Shown here in pieces: positions 14,746 through 21,429 of a stretch of DNA of 21,429 nt. The stretch covers positions 1-21,429 of the forward strand of contig DATKPC010000057.1 in NCBI GenBank assembly GCA_035524275.1. Reading direction: 5' to 3'. Each line of letters starts with the position of its first letter. Position 1 is the stretch's first letter. Source of the DNA: DATKPC01 sp035524275 (GTDB taxonomy: Bacteria > Pseudomonadota > Gammaproteobacteria > Burkholderiales > Burkholderiaceae_F). A program made the translations under genes and the position numbers. The notes under the pieces were generated by a model, which saw only the letters and a program-made list of their open reading frames with translations, was not told the origin of the DNA and did not search any database.

Positions 14746-14889
14746 CTAGACGACGCCGAGACGCTTGCGGCCCTTGGCGCGGCGGGCCGCGATGACCGCG
14801 CGACCGCCACGGGTCTTCATCCGCACGAGGAAGCCGTGGGTGCGCTTGCGCTTCACGACCGACGGCTGGTAAGTACGCTTGGTTGCCAT
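14746..14889 (-). CDS. rpmH: Large ribosomal subunit protein bL34 (RpmH)
   Basis: The product is a 47-residue, very basic ribosomal protein, read directly from the reverse strand. It begins MATKRTYQPS and contains KRKRTHGFLVRMKTRGGRA and ARRAKGRKRL, the universal bL34 pattern. The C-terminus VV and length are normal. An AAGGGT sequence about 8 nt upstream of the ATG can serve as the ribosome site. It is the first gene of the leftward rpmH-rnpA-yidD-yidC cluster, about 100 bp before rnpA. A good sigma-70 promoter lies at 15049-15078, which gives a leader of about 150 nt. Confidence 0.97.
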   Translation of the reverse strand: MATKRTYQPSVVKRKRTHGFLVRMKTRGGRAVIAARRAKGRKRLGVV

Positions 14890-15048
14890 GATTCATACCC
14901 TTGGGAAGGCACGCGCGATGCCGGCATCCGGCGGGCGCGGGGGTCGCGGCGACCCGCCGTCGGCGCCCGACGGCTCTTTCGGTCCGTCGCTTCGCGCTGC
15001 AAATCCGCGCGTTCGCGAGCCCTCTGGCCGAACGGCGAAAAGCCCATC

Positions 15049-15078
15049 ATTAGACGCGATTTTTCACCACGCCGTCAA
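15049..15078 (-). promoter_or_regulatory. rpmH promoter
   Basis: Read on the minus strand, TTGACG (15078-15073) and TCTAAT (15054-15049) each match sigma-70 hexamers at five of six positions with an 18-bp spacer. Transcription would start near 15042 and run into rpmH. A DnaA-box-like sequence (15060-15068) lies in the spacer. Confidence 0.55.
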
Positions 15079-15186
15079 ATGGGAGACGCTCTCATACGCC
15101 CCCTTCGGACCTCGATCAAGCCCTAGGTCCTCACCCAAATTTCACCGCACGGGCGCCCCTGGATTTCATCGAATGTGTGTAAGCAC

Positions 15187-15208
15187 TATCAATAAAATCT
15201 ATATTCCA
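15187..15208. other. AT-rich patch, candidate DNA-unwinding element
   Basis: The 22 bp starting TATCAATAAAATC contain 18 A/T bases in an otherwise GC-rich chromosome. A DnaA-box-like 9-mer lies just to the left and a perfect DnaA box 46 bp to the right. This is the most easily melted stretch of the rpmH-dnaA gap. Confidence 0.45.
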
Positions 15209-15247
15209 TGCGCCTTCGAAATCCATCACGGAAATGTCATGCGCCTT
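15207..15247. repeat. 10-bp direct repeat CATGCGCCTT in the origin region
   Basis: CATGCGCCTT occurs at 15207-15216 and again at 15238-15247, offset by 31 bp, close to three helical turns. Both copies lie between the AT-rich patch and the perfect DnaA box. They may bind a protein or may be chance; function unknown. Confidence 0.6.
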
Positions 15248-15253
15248 ACGCGC

Positions 15254-15262
15254 TGTGGATAA
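15254..15262 (-). promoter_or_regulatory. Perfect DnaA box overlapping the dnaA promoter
   Basis: TGTGGATAA is the reverse complement of the consensus DnaA box TTATCCACA. It covers the putative -35 hexamer of the dnaA promoter (15256-15261), so DnaA bound here should block its own transcription, as DnaA autoregulation does in E. coli. Confidence 0.8.
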
Positions 15263-15284
15263 CTCCTCCCGGGCGGGGTACAAT
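15256..15284 (+). promoter_or_regulatory. Putative dnaA promoter
   Basis: TGGATA (15256-15261) and TACAAT (15279-15284) are spaced by 17 bp, matching sigma-70 hexamers at 4/6 and 5/6. The -10 sits in GGGGTACAATCCC, a form common in betaproteobacterial housekeeping promoters. Transcription would start near 15291, giving dnaA a leader of about 310 nt. Confidence 0.55.
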
Positions 15285-15599
15285 CCCTCGCTTTCCCGAC
15301 CAGCGCCGCAGACGTGTTTTTGGTGTGGTGCGAAGCGGAATCGGCACCTGAGCGCCGAGGTTTTCTCGTAGACGTTCCGCGCGACGCCCAAGGCGTCATC
15401 GGCGGGGCGGCAACGGCGCCGTTCGATGAGCGGCGCCTCGAGCAAGCCGACGAGCGAGCGGGCCGGCGAGAGAACAGCGGTGCGTCCCGGCGCCTAGGCC
15501 CTGCAGACAAGGGCCAAGCGCAATGCGCGCCCGAAGCGGGCCACGTCGTAGGCCGGCTCGGTCGGCGGCCGGGGCTGGTGGGGGAGCCTCGGATAGACC

Positions 15600-17156
15600 A
15601 TGAACGACCTTTGGCAAGACTGCTCTCGTCTCCTCGAAAGCGAGCTCAGTCCGCAACAGTATTCGGCCTGGATCAAGCCGCTTCGACCGATCGATTTCGA
15701 TGACGCCACCGGCAGCCTGCGCATCGGCGCCCCCAACCGGCTCAAGCTCGACGCGATCCGCGCGCAGTTCCTGAATCGCATCCAGGCCGTGGCGACGACC
15801 GTGGCGCAACGGCCGATCCAGGTGATCTTCGAAGTGCAGTCGCTGGAGCCGGCGCAAGCCACGGCGCCGGGGACAGGCGGCCACGGCGATCCGGCATCGC
15901 CCCCGCAGGCCTCGGAACCCGTTCGTTCCGCATTCGCCGTGGACGCCCCGATGCCTTCGCTGCCGACACCGCCGTCGTCGAACCTGCCACCGCCGATCGC
16001 GCGCGGCCCGACGACCCTCGGCGGCGCGCTGTCGGGCCTTGCCGGGCGCATCGGACCTGGACCGGCGACGCTGCCAGGCGCCGCGTCGCCGCACGCGCCG
16101 GCCGTCGTGCTGGGCGCCCGCACCGAAACGATCGAGCGCGCGCGGCTCAATCCGATGCTGACGTTCGACTCGTTCGTCACCGGCAATGCCAACCAGCTGG
16201 CCCGCGCGGCGGCCATGCAGGTCGCCGACAACCCCGGCGGCAGCTACAACCCGCTGTTCCTCTATGGCGGCGTGGGGCTCGGCAAGACGCACCTGATCCA
16301 CGCGGTGGGCAACAGCCTTCTCGCGCATCGCCCGTCGGCGAAGGTCCGGTACATCCACGCCGAGCAGTACGTGAGCGACGTCGTGCGCGCGTACCAGCGC
16401 AAGGCCTTCGACGATTTCAAGCGGTACTACCACTCCCTCGACCTGCTGCTGATCGACGACATCCAGTTCTTCGCCGGCAAGAGCCGCACGCAGGAGGAGT
16501 TCTTCTACGCGTTCGAGGCCCTTGTCGCCGGCCGCAAGCAGATCATCATCTCCAGCGACACGTACCCGAAGGAACTGAAGGACATCGAGGATCGCCTGGT
16601 CTCGCGCTTCTCGTCCGGCCTGACCGTCGCGATCGAGCCGCCGGAACTGGAGATGCGCGTCGCGATCCTGCTGAAGAAGGCGGAGCTCGAAGGCGCGGAA
16701 CTCGCCGAAGACGTCGCCTTCTTCATCGCGAAGAACCTGCGCAGCAACGTCCGCGAACTCGAAGGCGCGCTGCGCAAGGTCCTCGCGTTCGCGTCGTTCC
16801 ACAACCGTCCGGTCACGGTCGAACTCGCGCGCGAGTCGCTGCGCGACCTGCTGTCCGCGGTGACGGCGCAGATCACCGTCGAGCTGATCCAGAAGACGGT
16901 CGCGGAGTACTACAAGATCAAGGTCGCCGACATGTACAGCAAGCGTCGGCCGCAGAACATCGCGCTGCCGCGCCAGGTCGCGATGTACCTGTCGAAGGAG
17001 CTGACGCAGAAGAGCCTGCCGGAAATCGGTGACCTCTTCGGCGGCCGCGACCACACGACGGTCCTGCACGCGGTGCGCAAGATCCAGGAGCACCGCGCCA
17101 AGGACACGAACCTGAGCTACACGCTGCACGTGCTGGAACAGACCCTGAAGGGCTAG
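15600..17156 (+). CDS. dnaA: Chromosomal replication initiator protein DnaA
   Basis: DnaA is an AAA+ ATPase that binds DnaA boxes, melts the origin and loads the DnaB helicase. The 518-residue product shows all four domains. Domain I begins LWQDCSRLLESELSPQQYSAWIKPL. A Pro/Ala/Gly-rich linker (about 85-175) is domain II. The AAA+ domain has Walker A GGVGLGKT (223-230), Walker B LLLIDD (282-287), sensor I SSD (318-320) and the box VII arginine near 336 (RLVSRFSSG). Domain IV has the DNA-binding signature SLPEIGDLFGGRDHTTVLHA (472-491). The linker is at the long end for the family (E. coli DnaA has 467 residues in total). The ATG at 15600 has only a weak ribosome site. It is followed by dnaN after 338 bp and is probably autoregulated through the box at 15254-15262. 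Confidence 0.99.
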   Translation: MNDLWQDCSRLLESELSPQQYSAWIKPLRPIDFDDATGSLRIGAPNRLKLDAIRAQFLNRIQAVATTVAQRPIQVIFEVQSLEPAQATAPGTGGHGDPASPPQASEPVRSAFAVDAPMPSLPTPPSSNLPPPIARGPTTLGGALSGLAGRIGPGPATLPGAASPHAPAVVLGARTETIERARLNPMLTFDSFVTGNANQLARAAAMQVADNPGGSYNPLFLYGGVGLGKTHLIHAVGNSLLAHRPSAKVRYIHAEQYVSDVVRAYQRKAFDDFKRYYHSLDLLLIDDIQFFAGKSRTQEEFFYAFEALVAGRKQIIISSDTYPKELKDIEDRLVSRFSSGLTVAIEPPELEMRVAILLKKAELEGAELAEDVAFFIAKNLRSNVRELEGALRKVLAFASFHNRPVTVELARESLRDLLSAVTAQITVELIQKTVAEYYKIKVADMYSKRRPQNIALPRQVAMYLSKELTQKSLPEIGDLFGGRDHTTVLHAVRKIQEHRAKDTNLSYTLHVLEQTLKG

Positions 17157-17494
17157 CCATGCGTCCGACGGCACGACGCTGCGCATCGCGCAATGAATTT
17201 TTCGCGCCCGCTCGCGTCAATACCCAACGCGCGCAACCCTTGCGTGGCTTTCGTCACCACGGAGATCCTGTGGACATCTCGCGCGAGCCTGTGAACACCG
17301 TGCTCAAGCCGTGTGCATTTCGCGTCGCATCGGCGGAGTTATCCCGTTCGTCCACAGGTTGTCATGCGAGCGTCACGCCAGTTGTCCACAGCTTCTCCGC
17401 AAGTCCAAGTGCCTGGCGCGTTTCGCTTTTCCAAGGTTATCCCCGGCGGGCGTCGACCTTTATCTAACTACCTACCACCATTGAGATAAGAAAA
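17157..17494. promoter_or_regulatory. dnaA-dnaN intergenic region with a cluster of DnaA-box-like sites
   Basis: This 338-bp gap has no gene. It holds several degenerate DnaA boxes: ATGTCCACA (reverse strand, 17269-17277), GTGTTCACA (reverse strand, 17290-17298), TTATCCCGT (17339-17347), TCGTCCACA (17348-17356), TTGTCCACA (17382-17390, one mismatch) and TTATCCCCG (17437-17445). A short A+T-rich run precedes dnaN (about 17459-17494). The cluster makes this the alternative location for oriC, or part of a bipartite origin. Confidence 0.5.
17382..17390 (+). promoter_or_regulatory. DnaA box with one mismatch
   Basis: TTGTCCACA differs from the consensus TTATCCACA only at position 3. It is the best box in the dnaA-dnaN gap, and several weaker sites lie within 120 bp on either side. 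Confidence 0.6.
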
Positions 17495-18613
17495 ATGCAA
17501 CTCGTCAAAGCACCACGTGACGCCTTGCTCAAGCCGCTCCAGGTCGTGGTGGGCATCGTCGAACGACGGCAGACGCTGCCGATCCTCGCCAACGTCCTCG
17601 TTCGCAAGGAAGGCGCGAACGTGTCGCTCACGACGAGCGACCTCGAGATCCAGATCCGCACGCACGCGGAGATCGGCGCCGGCAACGACAACGCGGCCAC
17701 GACCGTGTCGGCGCGGAAACTCTCCGACATCCTGCGCGCGCTGCCGGATGCCGACGTGCAGCTGTCGCTCGCGAACCGCAAGCTCACCGTGCAGTCCGGC
17801 AAGAGCCGCTTCAACCTGCAGACGCTCGCCGCGGAGGAATATCCGAGCGTGCCGCAGCCGGAGTTCACGATCGAATTCAGCCTGCCGGCGTCGCGGCTGA
17901 AGTACATGATGTCGATGGTCCACTTCTCGATGGCCGCGCAGGACATCCGCTACTACCTCAACGGGATGCTGCTCGTCGTCGATGGCACGCAGGTCCGCGC
18001 GGTCGCGACCGACGGCCATCGCCTTGCGCTCTGCGAGCTCGACAAGGACGGCGTCACGAAGAAGGAAGGATCGGCGGAGAAGGCCGAGGTCATCGTGCCG
18101 CGCAAGACCGTGCTGGAGCTGATGCGCCTGCTGCCCGACAGCGACGAGCCGGTCCGCGTCCAGCTCGCGGCCGCGCAGGCCCGCTTCGCGTTCGGCTCGA
18201 TCGAGGTCACGTCCAAGCTGGTCGAGGGCAAGTTCCCCGACTACACGAAGGTCATCCCGATCGGCAACAACCGCACGATCGTCGTCGGTCGCGACGAGGT
18301 GGCGCAGGCACTGGCCCGCGCCGCGATCCTGACGAGCGACAAGTTCAAGGGCGTACGCTGCACGCTGTCGCCCGGCAGCCTGAAGATCAGCTCGACGAAC
18401 GCCGACCAGGAGGAGGCGCAGGAGGAAATCGAGGTCGACTACAAGGGCGAGCCCCTCGACATCGGCTTCAATGTGGTCTACCTGCTCGACGTCACCTCGA
18501 CGCTGAAGAGCGAGCAGATCAAGTTCGCATTCGGCGACGCGCTCGGCAGCGTGCTCGTCGGCATGCCGGATTCCGAGCGATTCAAGTACGTGGTCATGCC
18601 GATGAGGATCTGA
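17495..18613 (+). CDS. dnaN: DNA polymerase III beta subunit (sliding clamp) DnaN
   Basis: DnaN dimerises into the ring that tethers DNA polymerase III and many repair proteins to DNA. The 372-residue length matches the family (366 in E. coli) and spans three repeated clamp domains. Typical blocks are the opening MQLVKAPRDALLKPLQVVVG, then RQTLPILANVL, RYYLNGMLL, ATDGHRLA and the C-terminus FKYVVMPMRI, which forms part of the pocket for clamp-binding peptides. The ATG at 17495 follows AGATAAGAAAA, a weak ribosome site. The gene is followed directly by gyrB after 136 bp; recF, found here in E. coli, is missing, which is usual in Burkholderiales. Confidence 0.99.
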   Translation: MQLVKAPRDALLKPLQVVVGIVERRQTLPILANVLVRKEGANVSLTTSDLEIQIRTHAEIGAGNDNAATTVSARKLSDILRALPDADVQLSLANRKLTVQSGKSRFNLQTLAAEEYPSVPQPEFTIEFSLPASRLKYMMSMVHFSMAAQDIRYYLNGMLLVVDGTQVRAVATDGHRLALCELDKDGVTKKEGSAEKAEVIVPRKTVLELMRLLPDSDEPVRVQLAAAQARFAFGSIEVTSKLVEGKFPDYTKVIPIGNNRTIVVGRDEVAQALARAAILTSDKFKGVRCTLSPGSLKISSTNADQEEAQEEIEVDYKGEPLDIGFNVVYLLDVTSTLKSEQIKFAFGDALGSVLVGMPDSERFKYVVMPMRI

Positions 18614-18749
18614 GCAAGGGAAACTTCCCGACGAAGCGCAACCCCCGCACTACCCGCGCTACCGGCAACAACCTGCGAGCGCGGCAACCCTACCGGCGCA
18701 GCGGTCGACACGGTCCACGACGGCCACCGCGCCTGGAGCAAGCGAAACG

Positions 18750-21320
18750 ATGTCTGCAGTCCCGAACGACCCGAACCTCCACGACGATCCCAGCAACCAT
18801 CCGGCGAACCTTCCGACCCCCGCCGAAGGCGCGTCGTCGTCCACCGACTACGGCGCGTCCAGCATCCAGATCCTCGAAGGCCTCGAGGCGGTCCGCAAGC
18901 GCCCGGGGATGTACATCGGCGACACGCAGGACGGCACCGGCCTGCACCACATGGTGTTCGAGGTCGTCGACAACGCGATCGACGAGGCGCTGGCGGGCTT
19001 CTGCGACGACATCGTCATCACGATCCACACCGACAACTCGATCTCGGTGCTGGACAACGGCCGCGGCATCCCGACCGGCATCAAGTTCGACGACAAGCAC
19101 GAGCCGCGCCGTTCCGCGGCCGAGATCGCGCTCACCGAGCTGCACGCCGGCGGCAAGTTCAACCAGAACAGCTACAAGGTCTCCGGCGGCCTTCACGGCG
19201 TCGGCGTCTCCTGCGTCAATGCGCTGTCGAAGTGGCTCCGGTTGACGGTGCGCCGCGACGGCAAGGTGCATTTCCTGGAGTTCCGCAAGGGCGAGACGAT
19301 CAACCGCATCGTCGAGACGCAGCAGGACGTCCCGGTGTCGCCGATGCAGATCGTCGGCGATACCGAGAAGCGCGGCACCGAGGTGCATTTCCTGCCGGAC
19401 GACGAGATCTTCACGCTCGTCGAGTTCCACTACGAGATCCTCAGCAAGCGCTTGCGGGAACTCTCGTTCCTCAACAACGGCGTGCGGATCCGCCTGGTCG
19501 ATCAGCGCACCGGCAAGGAGGAGGACTTCGCGTTCTCCGGCGGCGTCAAGGGCTTCGTCGAGTACATCAACAAGGCGAAAACGCTGCTGCACCCGAACAT
19601 CTTCCACGTCAGCGCGGAGTCGAACGCCGCGATGACGATGAACGGCGGCTTCCCGATCGGCGTCGAAGTCGCGATGCAGTGGAACGACGGCTACAGCGAG
19701 AGCCTGCTCGCCTTCACGAACAACATTCCGCAGAAGGACGGCGGCACGCACATCACCGGCCTGCGGGCCGCGATGACCCGGGTGCTCAACAAGTACATCG
19801 ACGAGCACGAGTTCGCGAAGAAGGCCAAGGTCGAGACGACCGGCGACGACATGCGCGAAGGCCTCACCTGCGTGCTGAGCGTCAAGGTGCCGGAGCCGAA
19901 GTTCAGCTCGCAGACCAAGGACAAGCTCGTCTCCTCCGAAGTCCGGCCAGCGGTCGAGGAAGTCGTCGCGAAGGCGCTGGAGACGTACCTGCTGGAGCGG
20001 CCCAACGACGCGAAGACGATCTGCCAGAAGATCATCGACGCCGCCCGCGCGCGCGAGGCCGCGCGCAAGGCGCGCGACATGACGCGCCGCAAGGGGCTGC
20101 TCGACGGCGCCGGCCTTCCCGGCAAGCTCGCCGACTGCCAGGAGCGCGACCCGGCGAAATGCGAGCTGTACATCGTCGAGGGCGACTCCGCCGGCGGGTC
20201 GGCCAAGCAGGGCCGCGACCGCAAGTTCCAGGCCGTGCTGCCGCTGCGCGGCAAGGTCCTCAACGTCGAGAAGGCGCGCTTCGACAAGCTGATCGCCTCG
20301 GAGCAGATCGCGACGCTGATCACCGCGCTGGGCACCAGCATCGGCCCGGAATTCAATGCCGAGAAGCTGCGCTACCACCGCATCATCGTGATGACCGACG
20401 CGGACGTCGACGGCGCCCACATTCGCACGCTGCTGCTCACGCTGCTCTACCGCCAGATGCCGGTGCTCGTCGAGCGTGGACACGTCTACATCGCGCAGCC
20501 GCCGCTCTACAAGGTCAAGCACGGGAAGGCGGAGCAGTACCTGAAGGACGACGGCGAGATGTCGGCCTACCTGCTCAAGCTCGCGCTTGACGGAGCGAAG
20601 CTCTTTACCGACCGCGACGCGTTCGAAACCGGACGCCCGATCAGCGGCGAGGCGCTGAGCGAACTGGCACGCAAGTACGAGGTCGCCGACGCCGTCATCA
20701 GGCGGCTATCGGGCGTCATCGACCGCCCTGCGCTCGACGCGATACTGACCGGCCTCGAGATCGACCTGCACGACGCCGCGAGCGCCGAGGCGACCGCGGC
20801 GGCGATGAAGCGCGTGCTGGGCAACGGCACCGTCAACGTCTTCGCGCAGTTCGACGCCACGCACGACAAGCACCGCCTGCGGATCGAGCGCTTCCACCAC
20901 GGCAACATCCGCGCGAGCCATATCGACGCCGACTTCACGCACGGTGCCGACTATGCCGTGCTCGTCGAGGCCGCGAAGACGTTCAAGGGCCTCTTCTCCG
21001 AGGGCGCCCGCGTCGTCAAGGGCGAAGGCGAGAAGTCGAAGGAGGCGCAGGTCTCGGACTTCCGCGAGGCGATGCGCTGGCTGCTCGGCCAGGCGCAGGC
21101 GAGCATCTCGCTGCAACGTTACAAGGGCCTCGGCGAGATGAATCCGGAACAGCTGTGGGAAACGACGATGGACCCGGGCGTTCGGCGGCTGCTGAAGGTG
21201 CAGATCGAGGACGCCATCGCGGCGGACCAGATCTTCACGACGCTGATGGGCGACGAGGTCGAGCCGCGGCGGGCGTTCATCGAGAGCAATGCGCTCGCGG
21301 CGGGGAATATCGACGTATAG
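18750..21320 (+). CDS. gyrB: DNA gyrase subunit B (GyrB)
   Basis: GyrB is the ATPase subunit of type II topoisomerase that introduces negative supercoils together with GyrA. The 856-residue product has a variable N-terminal tail of about 33 residues, then YGASSIQILEGLEAVRKRPG. ATP-site motifs are VVDNAIDEA with Glu71 and Asn75, DNGRGIP (102-108) and GGLHGVG (146-152). The Toprim domain has EGDSAGGSA (Glu477) and TDADVDGAH (Asp550, Asp552). An insertion of about 170 residues after Toprim, typical of Gram-negative GyrB, precedes the tail with QRYKGLGEMNP (about 788). The C-terminus AAGNIDV is the betaproteobacterial form. The start is supported by length and alignment of the core; GGAG lies about 13 nt upstream, which is rather far. 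The 136 bp after dnaN show no clear promoter, so co-transcription is possible. Confidence 0.99.
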   Translation: MSAVPNDPNLHDDPSNHPANLPTPAEGASSSTDYGASSIQILEGLEAVRKRPGMYIGDTQDGTGLHHMVFEVVDNAIDEALAGFCDDIVITIHTDNSISVLDNGRGIPTGIKFDDKHEPRRSAAEIALTELHAGGKFNQNSYKVSGGLHGVGVSCVNALSKWLRLTVRRDGKVHFLEFRKGETINRIVETQQDVPVSPMQIVGDTEKRGTEVHFLPDDEIFTLVEFHYEILSKRLRELSFLNNGVRIRLVDQRTGKEEDFAFSGGVKGFVEYINKAKTLLHPNIFHVSAESNAAMTMNGGFPIGVEVAMQWNDGYSESLLAFTNNIPQKDGGTHITGLRAAMTRVLNKYIDEHEFAKKAKVETTGDDMREGLTCVLSVKVPEPKFSSQTKDKLVSSEVRPAVEEVVAKALETYLLERPNDAKTICQKIIDAARAREAARKARDMTRRKGLLDGAGLPGKLADCQERDPAKCELYIVEGDSAGGSAKQGRDRKFQAVLPLRGKVLNVEKARFDKLIASEQIATLITALGTSIGPEFNAEKLRYHRIIVMTDADVDGAHIRTLLLTLLYRQMPVLVERGHVYIAQPPLYKVKHGKAEQYLKDDGEMSAYLLKLALDGAKLFTDRDAFETGRPISGEALSELARKYEVADAVIRRLSGVIDRPALDAILTGLEIDLHDAASAEATAAAMKRVLGNGTVNVFAQFDATHDKHRLRIERFHHGNIRASHIDADFTHGADYAVLVEAAKTFKGLFSEGARVVKGEGEKSKEAQVSDFREAMRWLLGQAQASISLQRYKGLGEMNPEQLWETTMDPGVRRLLKVQIEDAIAADQIFTTLMGDEVEPRRAFIESNALAAGNIDV

Positions 21321-21339
21321 ATTTGTAGGTTCTCCCTGA

Positions 21340-21369
21340 AGTTGCAAATTTTCTCGGCAGTTGCAAATT
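21340..21369. repeat. Tandem 11-bp direct repeat AGTTGCAAATT downstream of gyrB
   Basis: AGTTGCAAATT occurs at 21340-21350 and 21359-21369, offset by 19 bp, 19 bp after the gyrB stop. The AT-rich repeats stand out from the surrounding GC-rich sequence. They could be binding sites for a regulator of a gene beyond the window, or part of an insertion boundary. No terminator for gyrB is visible before the window ends. Confidence 0.7.
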
Positions 21370-21429
21370 CGCCCGCTGGCGCGCGGTAGCTAGCCTAACC
21401 TAGGGGCCAACGACACGAGTAAACCGGCG

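Larger units (their letters stand above)
14890..15599. other. rpmH-dnaA intergenic region, candidate chromosomal origin (oriC)
   Basis: This 710-bp gap lies between divergent rpmH and dnaA, the classical place for oriC in many proteobacteria. It contains divergent promoters for both genes, one perfect DnaA box (15254-15262), one-mismatch boxes TTTTTCACC (15060-15068) and TGTGTGTAA (15174-15182), an AT-rich patch (15187-15208), a 10-bp direct repeat (15207-15216 and 15238-15247), and a 7-bp inverted repeat GGATTTC/GAAATCC (15161-15167 and 15218-15224) flanking the AT-rich patch. The stretch 15291-15599 is GC-rich with no recognisable gene. Whether initiation occurs here or in the dnaA-dnaN gap cannot be decided by reading alone. 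Confidence 0.55.

Noticed and set aside
15396..17186. Long minus-strand open frame opposite dnaA
   Set aside because: It has no recognisable domain and a composition typical of the complement of GC-rich coding sequence; dnaA on the plus strand is unambiguous.
18690..20522. Long minus-strand open frame opposite gyrB
   Set aside because: Same reasoning: biased Arg/Asp/Leu/Val composition, no motif, and full-length gyrB on the other strand.

Overview
The window is about 21.4 kb of high-GC bacterial chromosome running across the replication origin neighbourhood. It looks betaproteobacterial, most likely Burkholderiales-like. The reasons are the GyrB, RpmH and DnaA protein sequences, a dnaA-dnaN-gyrB cluster without recF, the divergent rpmH-rnpA-yidD-yidC cluster, and a GTACAAT-type promoter in front of dnaA. 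I found no rRNA, tRNA, CRISPR array, insertion sequence or prophage gene.

Layout. (1) Positions 1-5840 form a D-xylose locus. The ABC importer genes xylF-xylH-xylG run leftwards, and xylG is cut by the window edge. A LacI-type regulator and xylose isomerase (xylA) run rightwards. The 504-bp divergent control region holds two copies of a 15-bp palindrome that are good operator candidates. A 13-bp perfect stem-loop lies between xylF and xylH. (2) Positions 6011-12072 hold a UspA-type stress protein, a TonB-dependent receptor very similar to YncD/PqqU (the PQQ receptor), a cytosolic S10-family serine peptidase, an Ogt-type O6-alkylguanine-DNA alkyltransferase and an AlkA-type 3-methyladenine glycosylase. 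ogt and alkA are divergent. (3) Positions 12082-14889 are the rpmH-rnpA-yidD-yidC cluster on the minus strand, with 4-bp start/stop overlaps at rnpA/yidD and yidD/yidC. (4) Positions 14890-21320 are the putative origin region, then dnaA, dnaN and gyrB on the plus strand.

How the genes work together. XylFGH would import xylose and XylA would isomerise it to xylulose. A xylulokinase gene is not in the window and could lie beyond xylG. Ogt and AlkA cover the two main classes of alkylation damage. RpmH, RnpA, YidD and YidC link ribosome assembly, tRNA processing and membrane protein insertion. DnaA, DnaN and GyrB start and support replication.

Most of the window is core genome, and I do not see a convincing new multi-gene system. 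The most notable points are the RnpA whose conserved RNR-type motif reads RALVKR, the paired xyl operator palindromes, the xylF-xylH stem-loop, the arrangement of the origin and dnaA promoter, the break in synteny after yidC (no mnmE), and an 11-bp direct repeat just past gyrB at the right edge.
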